From NCBI GenBank assembly GCA_022570795.1, contig JAKUDP010000001.1, positions 2,852,001 through 2,916,000 of the forward strand: a stretch of 64,000 nt of DNA, written 5' to 3'. Position 1 is the stretch's first letter. Every line of letters begins with the position of its first letter. Under the pieces are notes generated by a model. It saw nothing but the letters and a program-made list of their open reading frames with translations. It did no database searches and was not told the DNA's origin. Position numbers and translations under genes: made by a program. Of this stretch, positions 10,031 through 21,244 are shown one piece after another. This stretch comes from Sphaerulina vaccinii. Its lineage: Eukaryota; Ascomycota; Dothideomycetes; Mycosphaerellales; Mycosphaerellaceae.

Positions 10031-12150
10031 TCATGTCGTACCACCGCCTACCTTGGTGACGAACTCGCGGGTTTGCGCCATCTCAGTCGCGGAGAGCGGT
10101 GCGGCTCCATACCTGTTGTTTCGAAACATTGTCAGCCAGCCGTCCATCCGATCTGTGGTACGCTGGGATCTACTTCGCTTACTGCAAAGTAGATCACATG
10201 CGAGGTGGTGGCATGATGTGCATAGAAGAGTGGAGCAACTTACCAAGCGATGACTGCCATTCCCAGGAAGGCTGCAATGCAACTGAACACAAGGGCGACG
10301 ATGCCGCGAGCTGTAAAGCCCGCTGGCAAGGGTGCGACACTCAGGTTCTGCCCTGTGAGGTCGAGGAAGTCCTTGGTGTTTGCGGCCGCGTTTCCAGCTG
10401 TTGGAGTGGGACTGGCTGCTGCAGCACACGCGGCGTAGTGGTCTTGCGGGACTGTGATCGTCTTCTGAAGCTCAAGTGGAGCTTCCACCATGGTTGCGAC
10501 AAGTCCGCTGGCCAAATGCCACTCAAGATGGCAATGGAACAGCCAAATACCGGGGTTGTCCTACGAGCGGCCGCACATTAGTTATGGACCATCGCACATA
10601 TGCTAGTAGACTAGGTCCGCAGTATCACTTACAGCTCGGAATCTGATCACAAAGTTGCCTTCAGGCCTGACCCAGAATGTGTCACGTCGCATTGGTCGCG
10701 AGGGAAAGTCTGTGTGGTTGTCGGGATTGTAGTTGCCCCATTCATCTGGACTGCGGTAGACGACCTGGAAGTTGTGGCCGTGCAAATGGAATGGATGCTT
10801 GCCAGTGTCGAGATTGTTCAAGACGATCTCAATGACATCGTTCTTGTTGAGGACAAAAGAGTTCGTATCGCGCCCATAGACGGTAGCATTGCTTGCGTAT
10901 TCTCCTGTCGTCAGAGCGCTGTACAGAGTTGGCACCTTGGGACGAACGTAGGTAATGTCATTGAACCATGCATAGTTTGTACCATCTCCGAGATTGTTCA
11001 TTGACAAGTCCAGGTTGAACGAGTAATCGACAGTGTCCAAGATTTCCATCTGGTCTTGAGGTACGAGATCGAAGTCATCGAATTGAGCATCGAAGTTGTC
11101 AAGCAACGCAGCTATCGACTTATCCTTTGAGTCGTCATACACGAGCCAGCCGGTGACATTAGTATTCAGATCTGTAGGGATCGTGTCGAACAGATCAGTG
11201 TCCATGGATCCGGTGATGGCGAAGTTACCAGCAGACGTGTCGTTCTTGGTTGTCACGAGGAAGCCATATCGTTGTGCTGCTGTGATATAGATCATGTCGG
11301 CATCGGCAGGCTCAGTGTATACGCCGTCAACCTCGATGATCTTCATCGTGTGACCTTCAATCCAGAAGTATTGACTGGCAAACGCACCAACGTTGCTGAG
11401 ACGGAAGTAATAAGTCTTGTTTGGCTCAACAGGAATTGTTAAGTTCTGGGTATCGTTCAACAGCGCGGATTTCGGTACAGGCTCAGCGCCAGTTGGGTTA
11501 GCCACACTGATGAACCAGTCCAGAAGTCCAGGCATCTGATCGTGATACCAGTCCGAGATGGTGAGGCCGACCTCTGCGTCGTACTGGCCAAGGTAAGGGT
11601 TCTCTGGATCATTGACGACGAATTGGCCGCGCAGACCATCTGGGTACTGCCCTCGGCTATGTGAGTGATACCAATAGGTGCCAGGTTGGTCGATCGTGAA
11701 GTTGTACGTGAACGTGGATCCTGGTGGTACGTCGCATTGAGTTACGCCTACAGGTCCGTCCATCTCGTTCGTGCCATTTTGGAACAGCCCGTGGAAGTGC
11801 AGACTCGTGCTTTGGTTCCCAAGCTAGACAATGTCAGTCGAGGCTGTGAAGAATTGTGTAACATGGCTTACTTGGTTGTTCATGTTCACGATGACTCGTT
11901 CACCTTTAGTGATGTTGATGGCTGGAATGGGCCATTCTCCATTGATCCCAATGACAGGTCTGTTGTACATGCCATCTGGGTTACGCATCACCCTAAACAC
12001 AAATCAATGGTCAGTACTCATGTTCTTGCCTCTCGACAGGAAAAGTTCCTACCAAGTTATGTTCCAGTCGAAGGTGCGTGTCGCTTGTGCTACGGCATGG
12101 CTCGCCAACGAGCTCAACAGGAAGCCTGCAAACACTTTGGAAAAGGCCAT
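10031..12150 (-). CDS. FET3: Multicopper ferroxidase of reductive iron uptake
   Basis: Five exons: 12053-12150, 11872-11992, 10633-11823, 10244-10560, 10031-10112 (introns 60, 48, 72 and 131 nt), giving 602 aa. All joins keep phase and rebuild family motifs. There is a signal peptide (~1-20), then a cupredoxin start (TRTFDWNITW). All four copper-ligand blocks are visible: HFHG, WYHSHS, HPFHLHGHNF and HCHLEWH. A C-terminal hydrophobic helix (RGIVALVFSCIAAFLGMAVIAW) makes it a plasma-membrane protein with an outside catalytic domain, separating ferroxidases of this type from soluble laccases. Fet3 oxidises Fe(II) to Fe(III) and hands it to Ftr1, which is encoded divergently 1.2 kb away. Shared iron-GATA sites suggest repression under iron sufficiency. 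Confidence 0.94.
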
Positions 12151-12354
12151 GTTGATGTTTGAGCGCGGTTTCAGGCCTTGGACAGCGCTATGTGTTGATG
12201 GCTTCTATGCCTCCAGCGTATCTGATGCGAATCAGTCTTGATCTTTGAAGATTAGATCTGATCGATAAAAAAGGATTGCGCCCGCCTGTCGAACACACCT
12301 GCCGAGTGTCGGAGTCGGAGAGGGATGGTGTGGTTGCACCTAGAGTTAGGCAGG

Positions 12355-12363
12355 ATCTGATAA
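12355..12363 (+). promoter_or_regulatory. Iron-GATA site ATCTGATAA
   Basis: Perfect ATCWGATAA match about 205 bp upstream of the FET3 start codon. Confidence 0.75.
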
Positions 12364-12847
12364 GCGGCGCGATGCTGTGACCCGCTCGTGTGAAGGTGAG
12401 GATCGTGCGCGAAGAAACACCGAAGCCTGTTGGCCAGCCAGGGTCGAGCACGCTTCCACGCGGGATCGCACGCCAGTGGGTCGATGTCGTTCGATGTGCG
12501 AATGCTTGAAGTATGGGCCTGGCTCAACTTCACATGCTCATCAATGTGAACCTGCAAATGCCGTCAATGATGACTTTGGGGTCTGCTGTCTGCTGTAATT
12601 GCCGCAGTGTTCTCGAAGATTATGCTTCTCCTGCTGACGCTGTGTAAGCTGCACGCAGTTCCTCGGTCTCTTCCACTCTGAGGAAGATTCATGAGCGATC
12701 TTTTCTCTTCAGCGCCACGTTTCTTGGTGAACATGGGGGTCCCCTCAGTCAAACTCGAAGTTCGCCGTGAAATGCACTTAAGGTTTGACTTGTGGCTTAA
12801 GCTCTGGTACAGGATTGGCAGAGCTTGAGTCGGACCCAGTCTTTCCG

Positions 12848-12856
12848 TTATCTGAT
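12848..12856 (-). promoter_or_regulatory. Iron-GATA site ATCAGATAA
   Basis: Perfect match on the minus strand (TTATCTGAT on plus) in the middle of the divergent region. Confidence 0.72.
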
Positions 12857-12909
12857 TTTTGATCTAGGCTCACGGCCACAATAGCCACATCCGTGTTTCG
12901 AGGTAGCTA

Positions 12910-12918
12910 TTATCTGAT
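12910..12918 (-). promoter_or_regulatory. Iron-GATA site ATCAGATAA
   Basis: Second minus-strand copy, 62 bp from the preceding one and in the same orientation. Confidence 0.72.
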
Positions 12919-13340
12919 GGGATCAAATAGTCGCTGGAGTCGCTGCAGCTTGCGTGATGCGAATACGCACCAATCGTCTCCACAGCTCTTGTCGATTGAA
13001 GTGAGAGCGGAAGAGCGATAGCCAGCCCTAATTGGACAAGATCAGCTTTGGGGTGAGCTTTGAACAGATCGGCAACTCCACGGTTGTCTCGAGTATCGCG
13101 GTACCGTTGCATTTCCTCGAGGACATCCCACCAGCCCAGCGCTCACACCCTTCCACACACCAATCCATTTGCTGATCCCATCGCGTCCGACGTCGGGTGT
13201 CGCGTGTGGCAGCTGCAGGGTCTTCATTCGCGTGTTTGGGCAAGTCGAACCAGTGCGACGCAAGCTGCCTTGCTCCTTCCGCCATCTTTTGAGAAGCCGC
13301 CCGCCTCCCTGGACTATCAGATTCAAATTATCTTTGCTCT

Positions 13341-13349
13341 TTATCAGAT
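13341..13349 (-). promoter_or_regulatory. Iron-GATA site ATCTGATAA
   Basis: Perfect match 37-45 bp upstream of the FTR1 start codon. A one-mismatch copy (CTATCAGAT) lies at 13314-13322. Confidence 0.75.
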
Positions 13350-13385
13350 CATCTCGAGCAACACCAAGTGCCGAATACCTTCAAC

Positions 13386-14592
13386 ATGGTTCAAGTATTC
13401 GCAGTACCAGGTATGAGATCCGAGATGCCCTAAGAGAACCGGATTGCTAACTTCGTGCCAGTCTTCTTCATCTGCTTTCGAGAATGTCTAGAGTGCACGA
13501 TCATCGTCTCCATTTTGCTAGCATTCCTCAAGCAGAGCATTGGAGGCTCTGGAAGTGATCGAACAGTATACAAGAAGTTGACGCGACAAATATGGCTCGG
13601 CATAGGATCCGGATTGCTGATAGTGCTCATCATTGGAGGTGCCTTCATTGGCACATTCTACGGCCTGGGCAGTGATCTGTTGGGCAAGACTGAAGACATC
13701 TGGGAGGGCGTCTTTGGTCTTATCGCTTCTCTCATCATCTCCATCATGGGCATTGGTCTGCTGCGCGTGTCGAAGCTCCAGGACAAATGGAGAGTCAAGA
13801 TCGCCCAGGCTCTGGAAAAGAAACACAATAACGAGGGACTCGGAATGCGCACGCGTTTCAAGACCTGGTGCGAGAAGTACGCCATGTTCCTGTTGCCATT
13901 CGTCACAGTCCTGCGTGAGGGCCTCGAGGCTGTGGTCTTCATTGGCGGTGTGGGTCTTGGTCTTCCAGCAACTTCATTTCCACTCGCCGTGGTTTGTGGT
14001 CTCGCTGTTGGTTGTTTGATCGGCTACTTGATCTACAAGTGAGTACTGCCAGCTGGAATATGGCATTTCTTCACTAACATTGCATAGGGTTGGTAATACC
14101 ACCAAACTCCAGATCTTCCTGATCATCTCGACCTGCTTTCTGTATCTCGTTGCAGCTGGTCTCTTCTCAAAGGCCGTGTGGTACTTTGAGAACCATGCCT
14201 GGGCTCAGCTGACTGGTGGAGATGCATCGGAGACTGGATCTGGACCAGGCTCGTACGACATCCGCAAGTCTGTATGGCACGTAAACTGCTGCAACCCTGA
14301 GCTGAACGGCGGCGGCGGCTGGGGTATCTTCAATGCCATCTTCGGCTGGACCAACTCGGCAACTTATGGCTCTGTCCTCTCATACAATCTATACTGGCTG
14401 GCCGTTATCGTCTCCTTCCTGACTCTTGGATTCTTCGAGAGGCGCGGACATTGGCCATTGATGAAGCCCAAGCAGCGCAGCAACAGCGGCTCTGGTTTTG
14501 ATAGCGACCAAACCAGTGAGGATAATCTCATGGGAAGCCAAAAGACCGCAAATGTAGTCACCAAGTCTCAGGATCGTGAAATCTCAGCATGA
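13386..14592 (+). CDS. FTR1: High-affinity iron permease
   Basis: Three exons: 13386-13410, 13462-14038, 14088-14592 (introns 51 and 49 nt), giving 368 aa. The first exon has only 25 nt; it supplies MVQVFAVP and reads into VFFICFRECLE. Ftr1 moves Fe(III) made by Fet3 across the plasma membrane. Two acidic iron-handling motifs are present in membrane helices: RECLE in the first and REGLE at ~165, matching the family's R-E-x-x-E pattern. Seven or so hydrophobic segments are visible, with a hydrophilic Ser/Gln-rich tail after the last helix. The divergent FET3 gene and the iron-GATA sites between them indicate co-regulation by iron. Confidence 0.95.
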
Positions 14593-14980
14593 TTGCAATC
14601 AGTGCTGGTGGCAACAGGCGAGCCACGAATGTAATGAAGTAGACGACAAAATCGGAAGGCCTGCATCATCAAGCTTTATATAGACTTCAAATGAGTACTC
14701 AGGGGCATGGGATCGACCAGTCGTATGAGCAAGTATGCGTAGCTATGGTTGTGTGAAAGCAGAGGCATGCGTATGCTGAATAAACAATTCATATCGCGTG
14801 TGATTGGCTCGCTTGATTCCATCGTCCGGAGCCGTTCTGTCAAGTTTCGTCCTCCAAGTTCGCAATCACTTGTACACTGCCACACCACGCCTGCTCTTGC
14901 TAAGTCACCACGATGTTCTGGCCATATCCTTGAATCGACTGTCGAGCGCCTCCAGCAGGCAACACCAACCATCAACACCC
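14593..14980. other. Intergenic between FTR1 and next gene
   Basis: Tandem spacer: FTR1 terminator side and upstream region of the next plus-strand gene. Nothing recognised. Confidence 0.6.
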
Positions 14981-16393
14981 ATGGCGCAGTACGGCATGCC
15001 TACTCTATCGCCACTTGCCAATCGACCCAAGGCTTCAGCATCGGCGAAAGCGAAGAAGCCTCAGTCATCTTCAACTGTCGAAGGACGTGTCCAGCATAAT
15101 CGGGCTTCAGAGAATGCTGCTAGGACAGTCACTGGCCAGAGTAGCCCTATGTCAGATGAGAAGGTAGTCAAGATCACTCACGAGGTCAATACTCCTGGCA
15201 GAGATGAGAACGGGATCATTGCCATCGACGAGCATGGCGACCTCGTTGTGCATATCGAGCACCAGACTGCCCTCGCGAAGCTGGAGCAGAAGTACAGAGT
15301 ATCCATGGCCACGCTGAGAACAACATCGAGATATTTCGCCAGCCTGCTCGATGGTCGGTTCGGCGAGAGCGCGAAGATCGAGCAGCAACATACGATTCTA
15401 CGACAGCGCTACAGCAGTCTGGACAAGGCACCATCGTTGGAACTTCCTTCGGTCTACATTGAAGATATCGGCCGCATTTCTGCAATCAAGTCAATCGAAG
15501 CCTTGTGCACCGACTTCTTGCTCATCCTTCATGGCAAAGATACGCTTGCCTCGCCGCCTGTCGCCAATCTCGCCAACATTGCTATCGTTGCCGATCGTTT
15601 CGACGCCCTTGATGCGCTGCGAACGTATGCTGCAAGGAAGAGACTAATTAGAGGTATTGATGGCAAGACAACTCAGAAAGCAGAGCAAGGTCTGACGGAA
15701 GAGCGTGTTCGGCAGCGACTCTTGGTGGCTGTCTTGCTGGATCATGCGCCATGGGTTGACAGATACTCTGCGCGGCTGATCACCAAAGGATGGGTTGGGA
15801 AAGAGGCCGATGCAGCGGATGCAATGTGGTGGAGCCTACCGCAGAACTTGGAGGAAGAGCTCGTAATACGGCGGGAGTACATTCTGGACATGCTACAAGC
15901 ATCGATGGGTCAGATTGTTGGACTATACACTTCCCGAGAAAGACAATGCAGACTGGGCTACGATTCGAGTGCAGCATGCGATAGCTTTCAACTTGGTGAG
16001 ATGATCCGATTCCTATCACGCAGTGGCACACTAGAAGTAAAGGGCATGCTCTTCGACACTGGAGAACCCCTGGAGAGCTATGAAGGGGACATCTTTACCC
16101 TCATTGACTCTCTGCGACAAGTGCCCGAGTACCAAATCGATCGCAATCACACGCACTGCGGCATTAGAGGACGCCTCATACCTATGCTGGATATGGTTCT
16201 GGATGCCCTCCTCCATGTTGGAATCTGTGCAGAGTGTTGGACTGCATGCCGCCCAGAACATGCCTGGGTGGATGCAAAGCGACCGTTGGTTTGGAGAAGT
16301 CAATCTTATCGACCTAAAGGTCAGGCACACAAGGACATTCATGCGCAAGTCAGAGCGATGTTTACTGCGACGGACAGAGACTGGAGCCGGTAA
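14981..16393 (+). CDS. Unrecognised protein, possibly BTB-like
   Basis: Single exon, 470 aa from the ATG at 14981. The frame is open further up to 14804, but the added 59 residues look non-coding. The N-terminal ~60 residues are Ser/Ala/Lys-rich and low in complexity. From ~85 the pattern (DLVVHIEHQ..., then TTSRYFASLLDGRFGES) resembles the strand-helix start of a BTB/POZ-type fold, where a substrate or partner is usually bound. The rest is helical, with one late Cys/His group (HTHCGIRGR...VGICAECW). I do not recognise the family; function unknown. Cytosolic or nuclear location is likely since no leader or membrane segment is seen. Confidence 0.72.
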   Translation: MAQYGMPTLSPLANRPKASASAKAKKPQSSSTVEGRVQHNRASENAARTVTGQSSPMSDEKVVKITHEVNTPGRDENGIIAIDEHGDLVVHIEHQTALAKLEQKYRVSMATLRTTSRYFASLLDGRFGESAKIEQQHTILRQRYSSLDKAPSLELPSVYIEDIGRISAIKSIEALCTDFLLILHGKDTLASPPVANLANIAIVADRFDALDALRTYAARKRLIRGIDGKTTQKAEQGLTEERVRQRLLVAVLLDHAPWVDRYSARLITKGWVGKEADAADAMWWSLPQNLEEELVIRREYILDMLQASMGQIVGLYTSRERQCRLGYDSSAACDSFQLGEMIRFLSRSGTLEVKGMLFDTGEPLESYEGDIFTLIDSLRQVPEYQIDRNHTHCGIRGRLIPMLDMVLDALLHVGICAECWTACRPEHAWVDAKRPLVWRSQSYRPKGQAHKDIHAQVRAMFTATDRDWSR

Positions 16394-16965
16394 GGGCTGC
16401 AAAGTTCCTCTTCACAGCCCTGTGGCCTCTATGCGACAATGTTGGGACGGCAATGCAGTTGAACAGTCAAGTCGCCAATCACAGCATCCCAATGGCAATC
16501 CTGTGCGCCTTCGATAAAAGCTGTGGCCAAAATCGAGGCTGTGTTCGCCTCAAGATCACGTGATAGGCGGCTTAGGCTTTGCTGCGCCTACCAACTCCGC
16601 ATATGACCCATACAATGCATTTGCCATGCGATGGGCGTTGTGTTCCTTTGTAGTTTGAAGCACTCCCTCAGACGAACAGCTGAGTGAGAAAGGCACATGA
16701 TGGCGGCGTATGCACCGCCCATATTAGACGCCCCTCAGAAGACACTGCCTGACCTGTGGTCTAGAAAGGACATATGTATACTGCTCGTAAGTTATATCAA
16801 GCTCACAATCACTTGCTACCAAGGATCAAGACAATTGTCCTCTGCCGTTACTTCCGCCACTAGCTGCATCGTAGCTTTCCAGCAATCAACATGACAACCC
16901 TTGCCTTTACACCTTCCTCCCTACAACCTAGTCGCACGAACTCTTCACTACATCGACAAACCAAC
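16394..16965. other. Intergenic
   Basis: Spacer upstream of the VWA gene. It includes an in-frame ATG at 16891 that could extend that protein by 25 residues; otherwise nothing recognised. Confidence 0.55.
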
Positions 16966-18055
16966 ATGTTCTCATCCTTAAAGCACAAACTTAGCCGCAA
17001 AGGCACAAGTACTAGTATGAAGCAAGACGACAACTCACATCCACAACTGAGAAGCACACCATCTACAAGGCGACCAAGTGAGTCCTCCAAATTTTTGAAT
17101 AACCATTCTCACGCGGTTTTGCAATCACTACGACTTTGCAAGCGACCCCCACCTCCTCACAGAGATCGTCCGTGATTCAGAGAGAGCTTATCAAGAGAGG
17201 CGCTTGCGGAGCGAAAGTGATTGCAAATGTGCGTGTAGATGATTATGCGACAGCGCTGACGTTATCACAGCACGGCCCAGTAACGCACCCATGAACAATA
17301 TGGCGGACGCACCCCCAGCATATTCGCCTGCGCCTAATGCCGCTCCTACCATAACAGTATCAGCCCCAGCAGATCAAGGCGCGGACGACCCATATGCATT
17401 CCTGACAAGCTTCGACACGATCTTCCTGATCGATGACTCTGGCTCGATGGCAGGCAGCCGATGGAGAGAGACCGGCGAAGCACTCGAGACCATCACACCA
17501 ATATGTACAGCTCATGACCAAGACGGCATCGACATCTACTTCTTGAACACGCGAGACTCTGACTTTCACCACAACGTCACCAGCGCAGTCACTGTACGAG
17601 AGATCTTCCAGACTGTACGACCTGGCGGAGGTACACCGACCGGTCAGCGCCTGAACAACATTCTCAAGCCATATCTCCGCAGATTCGAGGCAAGCCCAGA
17701 CACTGTCAAGCCCATCAACATCATTTGCATCACAGACGGCGAGCCGAGTGACGACGTAGAGAGCCCGCTGATTGCTGCTGCCAAAAAGCTCGATAAGCTT
17801 GATGCGCCAGCATGGCAGATCGGAGTCCAATTCTTTCAAGTTGGCCGCGATGAGGAGGCCAAGCGACATCTGAAGCAGCTTGACGATGAACTTGCCGAGA
17901 TCTCGGGTGATGATGACCTCCGCGATATTATTGATACCGTTCCCTTCACCGGCGCCGAGGGCACGCACTTGAACGGCGATGGCATTCTCAAGGTCGTTCT
18001 AGGCGCTGTGAACAGAAGGTTGGATCGCAAGAAGAGTAAGGATCTTCACCGATAA
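16966..18055 (+). CDS. VWA-domain protein
   Basis: Exons 16966-17077 and 17271-18055 around a 193-nt intron (GTGAGT...TTATCACAG), ~298 aa. The ATG at 16891 would add 25 residues and is equally open. The N-terminus is basic and Ser-rich, followed by PPAYSP (a possible PY-type motif). From ~75 there is a von Willebrand factor A domain: FLIDDSGSMAGS carries the metal-binding D-x-S-x-S site, and a second metal-site segment is GGGTPTG at ~140, then CITDGEPSDD at ~175. The domain ends near 285 with a Lys-rich tail. Such stand-alone fungal VWA proteins are intracellular with no assigned role; partner binding through the metal site is inferred. Confidence 0.82.
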
Positions 18056-18672
18056 AGAGAGCTCTAAGTGCCTGGTGAAGGAGGAAACTTCAGCAAGAGC
18101 AAGCGTAACCTCACTTCAGCTCACTAAGCCATAGAGCTTGCCTTACCGCGACCGCTGCTCAACACTTTCCAATCTAATGGTGTGTCTCCACTCGTGAACA
18201 TCTTCAGGCAAGCTCGGTTTCGGTGGAATATTGTTAGAAGACAATGCCTTCCATTCATCGAATTCTAGGTAAGCAACCGTTCGCCCGGCGTTACAGATTG
18301 ACAAACCAGATCAAAGGATGACATACGCTGTTATCCTATCCAGCATTCCGAAGCTCTTCAATACTGTTAGCTGCGTCTCGTCTGGTGGTGTTGGCAGTAC
18401 TCCTTAGCACATCATTCACACGAGGATAACATCCTCTTCACACACCGCTCTGGTCATGCGTCTAGTATATGCTGATCGTCTTTACACCAAGACCAACGCA
18501 ATTCACTGAGAAATCCGTCAGCATGCCATTCACCCATATACCCAAACCTCACCTGCCCGATTATATATATCCTGAGTGTTCGCCCTTGCATGTGCGACAC
18601 TCACCTTCAACCATTGTCGAGCAAGCCAAGCACCATACTCAAGAAGAAGAATAGCCTCTGGAAGTACCAACA
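18056..18672. other. Intergenic
   Basis: Tandem spacer between the VWA gene and the next plus-strand gene. Only short ORFs without family features. Confidence 0.6.
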
Positions 18673-19647
18673 ATGACCGGACTTCGAAGATCACAATGCC
18701 ACCTGGCTACACTCTACGAGGCCAATGGCCGTGAGTACCTTGCTGGAGAACTGAACTACACCCGAGCAGAACTTGAGAACTGGCTCGCCTCTCCAACAGT
18801 ACAGCCACATTTACTTTCCTGGTACAAGATCTGCATCTCCAGCAAACGCAGGTACAACGAGGCCCTCCAATGGCTCGAAGGTGGCGAGAAGTCGTACTTC
18901 TACACTCCACAAGCTATCCAATTGTTCAATGGCGGAAACATGTCATCTCCCTACGACAAAGAAGACCTCGAAGAAGATTTGTTGTTGATGTGCCTTGGCG
19001 AAGGCAACATCGATGATCTCGGCTGTGGTGACGAAAGCGAGTTCACGATGGAGAACCTGGCCACACGCAGCATGCCTGCCCAGACCCTATGGGCAAGAGC
19101 AGCATGGAGGATCGTCCAAGGCAATCGTGGCGAAGGTCAGGTGTTCGAGAAGGCAGCAATCTTCCACCCAGTTGCTGCATATGCTCTTGCAATCGATATC
19201 CTCTGCATCGCATTCCACTCAATCGCTTGTCGCGGATCCTATTCCATCTGGTCTGAGCTCGTCCTCAACGGCGCCGCGCTGCCAACGAGCAACATGAGCA
19301 ACGAGGTCGCGCTCGACCAAATTGGCGAAGAAGGTAGCGAGGATGTGGCATTCCACGTCGAAGGAGAGAACGAAAGCTACACCAGTTCAGAAGCTTCGCT
19401 CGTGGCAGATAAGGACGAAGACTATGAGTTGCCAGAGACGCCGAAGCGGGCAAAGAACGTCAGCCGGGTGCCCACTCCGTCTGCACCAAGGAAGCTGAAG
19501 TACTCACCACGCGGACTGACACACGACTGGCTCGCTTCTCTCCCAGACTCGAACACGGGCTTCGAGGATGCTGGCGTCGAGAAAGATGCAAGGGCTGGGA
19601 TGTTAACGATGGTCGAGCCGATCGCAGGATATCGAATGGCGCGCTGA
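18673..19647 (+). CDS. Hypothetical protein, 324 aa
   Basis: Single exon with a good start context (CAACAATG). No family recognised. The first ~210 residues look folded and mostly helical, with aromatic residues and a few cysteines. Residues ~215-265 are acidic and Ser-rich (disordered), and residues ~265-300 are basic and Pro-rich, ending in a short folded-looking tail. No signal peptide or membrane helix. The codon pattern and lack of stops over 975 nt support a real gene, but it could be lineage-specific. Confidence 0.7.
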   Translation: MTGLRRSQCHLATLYEANGREYLAGELNYTRAELENWLASPTVQPHLLSWYKICISSKRRYNEALQWLEGGEKSYFYTPQAIQLFNGGNMSSPYDKEDLEEDLLLMCLGEGNIDDLGCGDESEFTMENLATRSMPAQTLWARAAWRIVQGNRGEGQVFEKAAIFHPVAAYALAIDILCIAFHSIACRGSYSIWSELVLNGAALPTSNMSNEVALDQIGEEGSEDVAFHVEGENESYTSSEASLVADKDEDYELPETPKRAKNVSRVPTPSAPRKLKYSPRGLTHDWLASLPDSNTGFEDAGVEKDARAGMLTMVEPIAGYRMAR

Positions 19648-20175
19648 GTAAGGCGAGTGGGATTGTGTCAGCCCGAGGGTAGAGATGTCGAAGCAGGAAA
19701 CGACTCAGGACGCGATTGATGCTAGGAGTGGTAGATTGCCAGCTAGTCTCTCACGCCATCATGGCGACAGGACTATGACTGTGAGCAGTAGCTTGTTCTT
19801 GCGGCCTACGAATACAAAATTTCACGTACAGCTCATGACCATCGGTCTATATTGCGCATTCGACGCGGTCTGCGCTATTCAAGCCGGCAATGGTACAGTC
19901 AGTCTCCAGATCGATGCTGGGTGAGACGTTAGTAATCAGCGCCTATAGAGACAGTAGACCCATGTCAGGATGCTTCTCTGACTAGACCGTGTCGTCCACG
20001 CCATGCGCTGTGACAGTATACCACCAGTATCATCGTTGAAGTAGCATTTGGAGCTACCTGATCATTGTCTCATCTCATCGTTTGCCTCCATGCTTTTGGG
20101 TATCTTTACAGTTTTTCCATGCCTGAGCGCTCTTCTATGGGTCTCGTCGTAGGCGTGTGTCTATCGCGATAGTGC
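19648..20175. other. Intergenic, convergent 3' flanks
   Basis: Between the 324-aa gene (plus) and the SRPBCC gene (minus). No supported gene. Confidence 0.6.
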
Positions 20176-20984
20176 TCACTTCTTGGAAGTAGCAGCCTTG
20201 GCCAGAGCCTCGAGGCCCTCGCGACGCTTGAACTTGGCGTCCTGGGGAAGGGTTAGCAAATATCTCTAAATCGCGAAACTGCTCCAGCGATGTGTGTCTT
20301 TGAGCTCAGCACCCCAGTGGATGTGAGCTCAGTGAGACGGCGGATGCCTTCTGCCTACTCAGCTTACCTGGATCACACCAGCATCAGCATCACTAGAGAA
20401 GTTGCCGGTCCACTCGACGAAGGTAGAGCCCTCGAGCTCGCCGCTGGTGACTGCGTAGGCGCGGACAGTGCTCACGACTGAGCTGTAGGAGAGCTCTGGC
20501 TGGGACGAAATGACGGAGTAGGTGATGTAGTGGTTGATGGACTGTTCGCGATGTCAGCAGGGAACATGGAGCTCTGTAGCAAGTCTCTCTGTTTCAATTC
20601 CTCGATCGAACCACTGCTGTCTACGCTCGCTGCGCCTCAGTCCTCGCCGTGTCGCGGAGAAAAGTCTAGACGGCCGGCGTGTTAGGCTGGATTGGGAGCT
20701 GCACTCACGCTGTGCTCTTCCTGCTTGACTTCGATGACAGTGCCGTCCTTGAAGGTCCACTTGACGATGTCGGTGTCTGGAGAAGCGCCCTTGGCCTAGC
20801 GGAATGAAGTTAGTACAGGTCTCATGATGGCTGTGTTGGTCTAACTTACGACTTCGCTCTTGTCAATGGCAGGCCACCAGTTTCCGAAGCTCTCGAGCTT
20901 GATGTGATGCCAAACTTGACCGAGTGGGGCCTTGATGACGGCCGATTCAACGACGGCGGTGGAGGTTGGTATTGCGGAAGACAT
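20176..20984 (-). CDS. SRPBCC (Bet v 1-like) small ligand-binding protein
   Basis: Four exons: 20850-20984, 20709-20795, 20368-20541, 20176-20241 (introns 54, 167 and 126 nt), all in phase 0, giving 153 aa. The order of elements fits the helix-grip fold: an N-terminal strand with AVIKAPLGQVWHHI, then GNWWPAI, a central sheet (VKWTFKDGTVIEV, INHYITYSVI), a strand with TFVEWTGNFSSDADAG, and a long C-terminal helix (KFKREGLEALAKAA). This fold carries hydrophobic ligands or serves as polyketide cyclase/START-type modules. No catalytic residue can be assigned, and no leader is present, so a cytosolic role is likely. Introns take up about 43% of the gene. Confidence 0.82.
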
Positions 20985-21244
20985 CTTGTGGGTATGTGGG
21001 TGGTATTGGAAGTTGTGATTGAAGAGAAGTTTGATGGTGTTTGTTGGAAAGTGCGACCCAAAAACATTGATGGCCATCCCACCTTCCCATGATGACATTC
21101 GTGCCTTCACAATTTAAGGTTCGGGTAAGGCAGCCGCGCAGAAAGTGAAGCGCGCTCGAACTTCAAAAAACTACCAACGCCATCAGCACAGCGCTTGAAT
21201 ATCGACATTGATAGCATACTCATCAGCATTGCTTAAGACCAAGC

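Larger units (their letters stand above)
12151..13385. promoter_or_regulatory. Divergent FET3-FTR1 control region
   Basis: A 1,235-bp spacer between the two start codons. It contains four perfect matches to ATCWGATAA, the consensus bound by fungal iron-responsive GATA repressors (SreA/Fep1/Urbs1), plus CCAAT boxes at 12814-12818, 12970-12974, 13031-13035 and 13160-13164, about the number expected by chance. No gene is supported in the interval. Confidence 0.8.

Noticed and set aside
12814..13164. Four CCAAT boxes in the FET3-FTR1 region as HapX/CBC sites
   Set aside because: About 2-3 are expected by chance in this length and no flanking HapX half-site was recognised.
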